Under the pieces are notes generated by a model, which ran no database searches, was not told the DNA's origin, and saw nothing but the letters and a program-made list of their open reading frames with translations. A DNA stretch of 64,000 nt from assembly GCA_016788045.1 (NCBI GenBank), contig JAEUTG010000043.1, forward strand, positions 1 to 64,000, given 5' to 3'. The DNA comes from Bacteroidales bacterium. Its GTDB lineage: Bacteria; Bacteroidota; Bacteroidia; Bacteroidales; Lentimicrobiaceae. The position numbers and the translations under genes are program-made. Positions 63,563-64,000 of this stretch are shown here, piece after piece (positions within the stretch are counted from its first letter, which is position 1; every line of letters starts with the position of its first letter).

Positions 63563-64000
63563 ATGAAAAAGACGCAATCTGTAACTCTGCTCCTTTCAGG
63601 AGTGATTTTCCTTGCCTTTACTGCTTGCAACAGCGGTGGTCAGAAAACCAACGCCGATTCGGCTATGTCAGAAATTGCCGGTGAGATGGCCGGTTTAAAA
63701 ACAATGATGATTGAATACAAAACCACCGTCAATGCCGAAGGAATGAAAAGTTCCTCCGTTATGACCCAATGGATTGACAACACGAACGACCGTCACGCAG
63801 TTTATACGCAAGGTACAACAGAAGTTATGGGAATGAAAACCGAAGAGAAATCGGCGATGATTTCCAGGGATGGCTGGAGCTACATGATCAACCTGACCGA
63901 CCAAACGGGATTTAAGAGCAAGGATACTGAATCTGACGAGGACCCCACAGATAAAATCCTGCCTGAAGACAATGTAACATTCAGACAAATGATTGAAAAA
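63563..64000 (+). CDS. Lipoprotein, DUF4412-like (partial, runs off the window)
   Basis: The first 146 codons are in the window; no stop is reached. Lipobox LAFTAC (Cys22), then MIEYKTTVNAEGMKSSSV, QWIDNTNDRH, GMKTEEKSA and SYMINLTDQTG. This order (Y-K ... G-M ... I-D ... T-E-E/D-K ... Y-x-I/M-x-L) parallels residues about 28-105 of the protein at 61711-62817, suggesting tandem paralogues around the RsiV-like gene. The C-terminus is unknown. Confidence 0.8.
   Translation, partial: MKKTQSVTLLLSGVIFLAFTACNSGGQKTNADSAMSEIAGEMAGLKTMMIEYKTTVNAEGMKSSSVMTQWIDNTNDRHAVYTQGTTEVMGMKTEEKSAMISRDGWSYMINLTDQTGFKSKDTESDEDPTDKILPEDNVTFRQMIEK

Overview
The window reads as chromosomal DNA of a member of the Bacteroidota. 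The support is: promoters of the TAnnTTTG type (one with a perfect TTTG box 20 nt upstream), proteins with a C-terminal type IX secretion (Por) sorting domain (YPNP...), a DUF4249 lipoprotein paired with a TonB-dependent receptor, paired LytTR/LytS-type regulators, DUF2141 and DUF2147 proteins, and many lipoprotein signal peptides. The genus cannot be told from the sequence alone. No rRNA, tRNA, prophage or CRISPR array was seen. The only mobile-element trace is the end of an IS4-like transposase at the left edge.

Layout, left to right. 0-6 kb: transposase end, a strongly folded non-coding segment (431-596), an orphan lipoprotein, a small barrel-like protein, and a DUF4249 + TonB receptor pair whose first start codon lies directly behind an intrinsic terminator. 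6-12.4 kb: surface glycan genes: an MBOAT O-acyltransferase, an SGNH partner, a tail-to-tail overlapping sulfotransferase, a DUF2147 protein with a textbook promoter, and a WecE-type sugar aminotransferase with a PH-domain partner. 12.4-18.7 kb: a complete suf operon (sufB-C-D-S-E plus a DUF59/SufT-like gene), read on the minus strand from a promoter followed by AT-rich palindromes. 19-24.1 kb: thiL, a four-helix-bundle (IVS) gene, uvrC, a PepSY-like exported protein and a class I PPK2. 24.3-26.6 kb: isoaspartyl peptidase and a TSUP permease.

26.9-35.5 kb: a tight RND efflux operon (TetR-like regulator, TolC, adaptor, RND pump, DUF2141, barrel protein with an HxSNG motif) and an adjacent TetR-cupin operon. 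Both regulators carry the same 18-bp palindrome in front of them, so cross-regulation is likely. 35.7-40.6 kb: nucleoside-recognition (Gate) membrane protein, GH5 lipoprotein with a domain inserted in its catalytic barrel, APC amino-acid permease. 40.7-46.9 kb: LytTR response regulator and LytS-like kinase, then two secreted beta-propeller-type T9SS proteins. 47-51.7 kb: MacAB-like ABC exporter with split ATPase, two tandem permeases and an adaptor. 52-53.4 kb: nhaA. 53.4-60 kb: a large transglutaminase lipoprotein and an 1175-residue multidomain T9SS protein. 60.3-64 kb: an OmpA/lectin-like protein followed by three exported proteins, two of which look like paralogues.

Across 17-49 kb the gene junctions carry a shared non-coding vocabulary: CCTGTCTG/CAGACAGG hairpins and arrays of heptamers (TTTTTAC, AATTTCT, ATTCGTA/C, TTTGAGC). 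They occur even inside the suf and ABC-exporter operons. They produce spurious reading frames and false N-terminal extensions (for example on uvrC and the TSUP permease). Several start codons here were set from promoter and repeat positions.
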